This document shows, in pieces, positions 40,496-43,170 of a stretch of DNA of 43,170 bases. The notes under the pieces were generated by a model. It was given only the letters and a program-made list of their open reading frames with translations. It did no database searches and was not told the origin of the DNA. Each line of letters opens with the position of its first letter. Positions within the stretch are counted from its first letter, which is position 1. The stretch is from Oscillospiraceae bacterium (lineage in GTDB: Bacteria > Bacillota > Clostridia > Oscillospirales > SIG627): the NCBI GenBank assembly GCA_015063605.1, contig SVTV01000024.1, positions 1 to 43,170 of the forward strand. Reading direction: 5' to 3'. Made by a program: the position numbers and the translations under genes.

Positions 40496-41659
40496 ATGGG
40501 AAGTTTATTATTAGCTCTTATATACGTTTGCTTTATCAGCTTAGGGTTACCCGATTCGCTTCTTGGCTCGGCATGGCCCGTGCTTCACGGTGAGATCGGG
40601 GTACCTTTATCGTATGCGGGTATCATTTCCGCAACGATATTTGTGGGTACCATACTGTCCAGTCTCTTCAGTGATAAGCTTCTTTTTAAATTCGGAGCGG
40701 GTAAGGTTACTGCAGTCAGCGTTGTGATGACGGCACTCGGCTTGTTCGGTTTTTCCATAAGCCGTGAATTTTGGATGCTGATCCTTTGGGCGGTTCCTTA
40801 CGGTCTCGGAGCAGGCGGTGTGGATGCTATCCTTAACAACTATGTAGCTTTGCATTATAAGGCACAGCACATGAGCTGGCTTCACTGTATGTGGGGTGTA
40901 GGAGCATCGATAAGTCCTTATATTATGAGCTTTGCTCTTGTGAATCTTCAAAGCTGGAATTACGGATATCTTATCGTTTCCGTTATTCAGGCTGTTTTGT
41001 CCGCAATTATTTTTATCAGTATTCCTTTATGGAAAAGAAGCGGCGCCGATAAGGATGAACGGGGTGAGGGGAATACGCTGTCAAAGCCCCTGTCATTTAA
41101 GGAGATCTTTGCCATAAGTGGTGCTGTTCCTTGCTTTTTGATGTTCTTTTGCTATTGCTCATTGGAGCTTACCACGTCACTTTGGGCAAGCACATATCTT
41201 GTCCGGAAATGGGCATTTACACCCGAGGCGGCGGCAAGTCTTGCAAGTATGTTTTATACGGGTCTTACCTTCGGCAGACTTATAAACGGATTTCTTGCGA
41301 TGAAATTAAGCGACAGATTTCTTATCCGCATGGGAACGGGTATAGTTGCGTTGGGTATAGGATCATTGTTTGTACCGTTTCATTCGATATTTGCTTTGGC
41401 GGGATTCCTTATTATCGGATTGGGATGTGCTCCCATATATCCCTGCATCATACATATGACACCGGATGTTTTCGGTAAAGAACGCTCGCAGGCAATAATA
41501 GGCGTTCAGATGGCGTTTGCATATATAGGATTTTTGGTGATGCCGCCGCTTTTCGGCTTGATCGCCGAGCATATATCCGTATCGCTTATGCCCGTATATC
41601 AGGGAATATTCCTTGTATTGATGGCGTTCATGCATGAATCTGTTGTAAAGAAAGAATAA
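40496..41659 (+). CDS. MFS transporter
   Basis: A 387-residue membrane protein with twelve hydrophobic segments in two halves and a polar loop near residues 180-205 (KRSGADKDERGEGN). LPDSLLGSAWPVLHGEIG after the first helix and GLGAGGVDAILNNYVALHY with LHCMWGVGASISP resemble sugar-type MFS carriers of the FucP-like group, but this is only an impression. Fucose isomerase lies 8 kb away on the same strand, so fucose is a possible substrate (weak inference). GAGG stands ten bases before the ATG. The next gene follows closely. Confidence 0.88.
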   Translation: MGSLLLALIYVCFISLGLPDSLLGSAWPVLHGEIGVPLSYAGIISATIFVGTILSSLFSDKLLFKFGAGKVTAVSVVMTALGLFGFSISREFWMLILWAVPYGLGAGGVDAILNNYVALHYKAQHMSWLHCMWGVGASISPYIMSFALVNLQSWNYGYLIVSVIQAVLSAIIFISIPLWKRSGADKDERGEGNTLSKPLSFKEIFAISGAVPCFLMFFCYCSLELTTSLWASTYLVRKWAFTPEAAASLASMFYTGLTFGRLINGFLAMKLSDRFLIRMGTGIVALGIGSLFVPFHSIFALAGFLIIGLGCAPIYPCIIHMTPDVFGKERSQAIIGVQMAFAYIGFLVMPPLFGLIAEHISVSLMPVYQGIFLVLMAFMHESVVKKE

Positions 41660-41690
41660 TATGACCTAACGGAAGGATTTGTATATAATT

Positions 41691-42206
41691 ATGATAATTT
41701 TGATAACCGGTGCATCCCATACGGGAAAGACAGCGCTTTCACAGAGGCTTCTTGAAAAATATAAGTATCCGTATCTGTCGATAGACCATCTGAAAATGGG
41801 TCTTATCAGAAGCGGTAATACAGAGCTTACTCCGATGAGCGATGACGATGCTCTTACGGAATACTTATGGCCCATTGTCCGTGAGATGATAAAGACCGCC
41901 GTTGAAAATCGGCAGAATCTGATAGTTGAAGGATGCTACATTCCCTTTGATTGGAAGAAGGATTTTGAAAAAGAATATCTTGAAAATATAAGATTCTTCT
42001 GTCTTATCATGAGTGAAAGGTATATAAGAGATCACTTTTCCGATATAAAAAAATATGCAAGTATTATCGAGGACCGTCTTGATGATGAATGGTGCACGAT
42101 GGAAAGCGTGCTTGAGGACAATGCACAAATGCTTGAAAACGCAAAAAAGTATAACGCAGAATATGTGCTTATAGACGGTAAATACGAGATAGATATAGAA
42201 ATATAA
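41691..42206 (+). CDS. P-loop NTPase, small kinase-like
   Basis: A 171-residue protein with a Walker A motif GASHTGKT (residues 7-14) at the N-terminus and then a shikimate/adenylate kinase-like order: SIDHLKMGLIRSG, a long helix, LIVEGCYIPFDW where a core strand ends, and a lid-like stretch ending in CLIMSERYIRDHF. The substrate is unknown; relatives are annotated as 2-phosphoglycerate kinase or adenylate-kinase-like. The ATG at 41691 is 14 bases from GGAAGGA; the TTG at 41679 is too close to it. It is probably cotranscribed with the MFS gene. Confidence 0.75.
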   Translation: MIILITGASHTGKTALSQRLLEKYKYPYLSIDHLKMGLIRSGNTELTPMSDDDALTEYLWPIVREMIKTAVENRQNLIVEGCYIPFDWKKDFEKEYLENIRFFCLIMSERYIRDHFSDIKKYASIIEDRLDDEWCTMESVLEDNAQMLENAKKYNAEYVLIDGKYEIDIEI

Positions 42207-42237
42207 CATTCGGATCGATGCTTCGGAGGTAATATCC

Positions 42238-42651
42238 ATGTGGTTTGTTTTTGCTTTAATGTCCGCAGTTTTTGCGGCACTTACATCTATCCTTGCGAAA
42301 ATAGGCATAGATGGCGTTAATTCCAATCTTGCTACTGCAATACGTACTGTAGTGGTAGTCATAATGGCATGGGGAATGGTCTTTCTTACAAATGCGCAGA
42401 GCGGGATCGCCGACATAGGCAAGCGCAGCTGGCTGTTTTTGATACTGTCGGGACTTGCTACGGGAGCTTCATGGCTTTGCTATTACAAAGCATTGCAGAT
42501 AGGGGCGGCATCAAAGGTGGTTCCCGTTGATAAGCTCAGCGTTGTCATCACCCTTGTGCTTGCGTTCGTATTTCTGCACGAGCAGTTTAACTTAAGATCG
42601 CTTATCGGTTGCATACTTATAGGTGCGGGAACATTGATAATGGTTCTGTGA
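42238..42651 (+). CDS. EamA/SMR-type small transporter
   Basis: A 137-residue membrane protein with five hydrophobic segments, a single EamA repeat rather than the usual two-repeat carrier. MSAVFAALTSILAKIGIDGV at the start, SGLATGASWLCYYKALQIG and VVPVDKLSVVITLVLAFVFL are family hallmarks. Single-repeat proteins work as dimers in the drug/metabolite superfamily. GGAGGT precedes the ATG at a good distance. It follows the P-loop gene by 31 bp. Confidence 0.9.
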   Translation: MWFVFALMSAVFAALTSILAKIGIDGVNSNLATAIRTVVVVIMAWGMVFLTNAQSGIADIGKRSWLFLILSGLATGASWLCYYKALQIGAASKVVPVDKLSVVITLVLAFVFLHEQFNLRSLIGCILIGAGTLIMVL

Positions 42652-42653
42652 CC

Positions 42654-42892
42654 GTGAAGGCGGTAACGGCTATTCAGAATGGTATCGGGGATATTGACCG
42701 TATAAGAAGACTGCTTCCGAAAAAACATTTTTTTTCTTTTCCAAAATGCCCATTGATGTGGACGGGGCGATAAAGCCCATATCCACTATGGGGCTTACGC
42801 TTCCCGACGGAAGAGAATACTCAGAAGAAGTATATGCCTCGATAGAAGAAAGCAGCTATGCGAAGGATATGTGCGATGTGAAAAGCTTTTAA
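42654..42892 (+). pseudogene. Possible frameshifted small gene
   Basis: Two adjacent frames make sense only together. From GTG at 42654 one frame gives AIQNGIGDIDRIRRLLPKKH up to a run of Ts at 42728-42735, then soon stops. In another frame an ATG at 42746 opens a 48-codon frame MPIDVDGAIKPISTMGLTLP that ends in TAA at 42890-42892. The overlap around the T run (about 42728-42745) suggests a slippage mutation or sequencing error joining them as about 75 residues. I do not recognise the product; support is moderate at best. Confidence 0.35.
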
Positions 42893-42937
42893 GCTCGGTA
42901 TGCAGATTGCTATTGAAACACTAACTGAATAACTAAC

Positions 42938-42967
42938 GAGGGCTGACGAAAACAATCGTCAGCCCTC
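42938..42967. terminator. Hairpin before the last gene
   Basis: GAGGGCTGACGA and TCGTCAGCCCTC form a perfect 12-bp stem with a six-base loop. The T tract is poor on both strands, so its efficiency is uncertain. Confidence 0.6.
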
Positions 42968-43006
42968 AAAATTTGCGTTGGAGGAAGCAAAGTAAAGCCG
43001 GATTGG

Positions 43007-43035
43007 TTGAAAAGTTCATAGAAATATGATATAAT
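43007..43035 (+). promoter_or_regulatory. Promoter of the last gene
   Basis: TTGAAA (43007-43012) and TATAAT (43030-43035), 17-bp spacer, 39 bp before the ATG at 43075. Confidence 0.75.
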
Positions 43036-43074
43036 TAACTCACCGATAAATAAGAATTTGATGAGGTTCTATCC

Positions 43075-43170
43075 ATGTGCAAATATTTGATTAAAGAAAT
43101 GGAAAGCGAAGAAGAAGTTAACGGCAAAGCTTATGTGCATTATAAATCTTGGCATGAAACATACACGGGT
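43075..43170 (+). CDS. GNAT acetyltransferase, N-terminal part
   Basis: Only the first 32 residues are in the window. GKAYVHYKSWHETYTG is the usual start of a GNAT N-acetyltransferase subgroup, where the Trp-His pair lies in the first helix. The acetyl-CoA site is beyond the end of the window. GAGGTT before the ATG and the promoter at 43007-43035 support the start. The acceptor is unknown. Confidence 0.7.
   Translation, partial: MCKYLIKEMESEEEVNGKAYVHYKSWHETYTG

Overview
The window looks like a chromosomal segment of a spore-forming member of the Clostridia, probably an uncultured gut Oscillospiraceae-type lineage (inference). The signs are a SipL-type spore-coat gene, a YloV/FakA plus DegV fatty-acid kinase set, strong AGGAGG-like ribosome binding sites, TTGACA/TATAAT promoters almost always spaced by exactly 17 bp, moderate GC with heavy use of CCC and GAT codons, and hairpin repeats of a kind common in gut Firmicutes. 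No rRNA, CRISPR array, integrase or recognisable transposase is visible.

Left accessory region (about 224-4400). After the end of a glycerophosphodiester phosphodiesterase gene come a hairpin-rich repeat, an XRE-type regulator with a helical repeat tail lying between a pair of inverted repeats, two chains of small hairpins, a second XRE regulator cut off just after its DNA-binding domain, and a sigma factor carrying a large C-terminal extension. These genes look richer in A+T than the rest.

Metabolic core (4581-13011). A probable operon holds a PlsC-like acyltransferase with a zinc ribbon, a YfcC-type carrier, an alpha/beta hydrolase, an SGNH hydrolase and a ComB-type phosphatase. nagB follows on its own promoter and terminator, then a TetR regulator with a two-gene ABC-2 exporter.

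Middle (13058-23855). A TIR-domain/TPR protein is divergent from a sugar phosphate isomerase. A minus-strand cluster of a BadF-type sugar kinase and two related SIS proteins looks like an uncharacterised amino-sugar pathway. It is divergent from an HtrA-type membrane protease, which converges on a large putative glycoside hydrolase. tRNA-Leu(CAA) follows.

Fatty acid operon and beyond (24014-32862). fakA, a MarR regulator and fakB form one unit behind a promoter whose -35 box lies in an 18-bp inverted repeat. Next is an AT-rich patch with an unidentified terminated leader or small RNA, a 27-residue reading frame, a membrane protein, an M23 peptidase scrap and a lipoprotein. A WG-repeat protein and L-fucose isomerase follow.

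Right part (32937-43170). This holds sipL, a LOR-domain gene with a leaderless-looking start, mnmA, a YdcF-like protein, an acyltransferase-3 membrane protein, ridA, ilvH, a UDG-like protein, tRNA-Ser(GGA), an MFS transporter, a P-loop kinase-like protein, an EamA transporter, a possible frameshifted remnant and the start of a GNAT acetyltransferase. Two copies of one repeat, each between converging genes (16712-16912 and 38964-39071), may serve as shared terminators.
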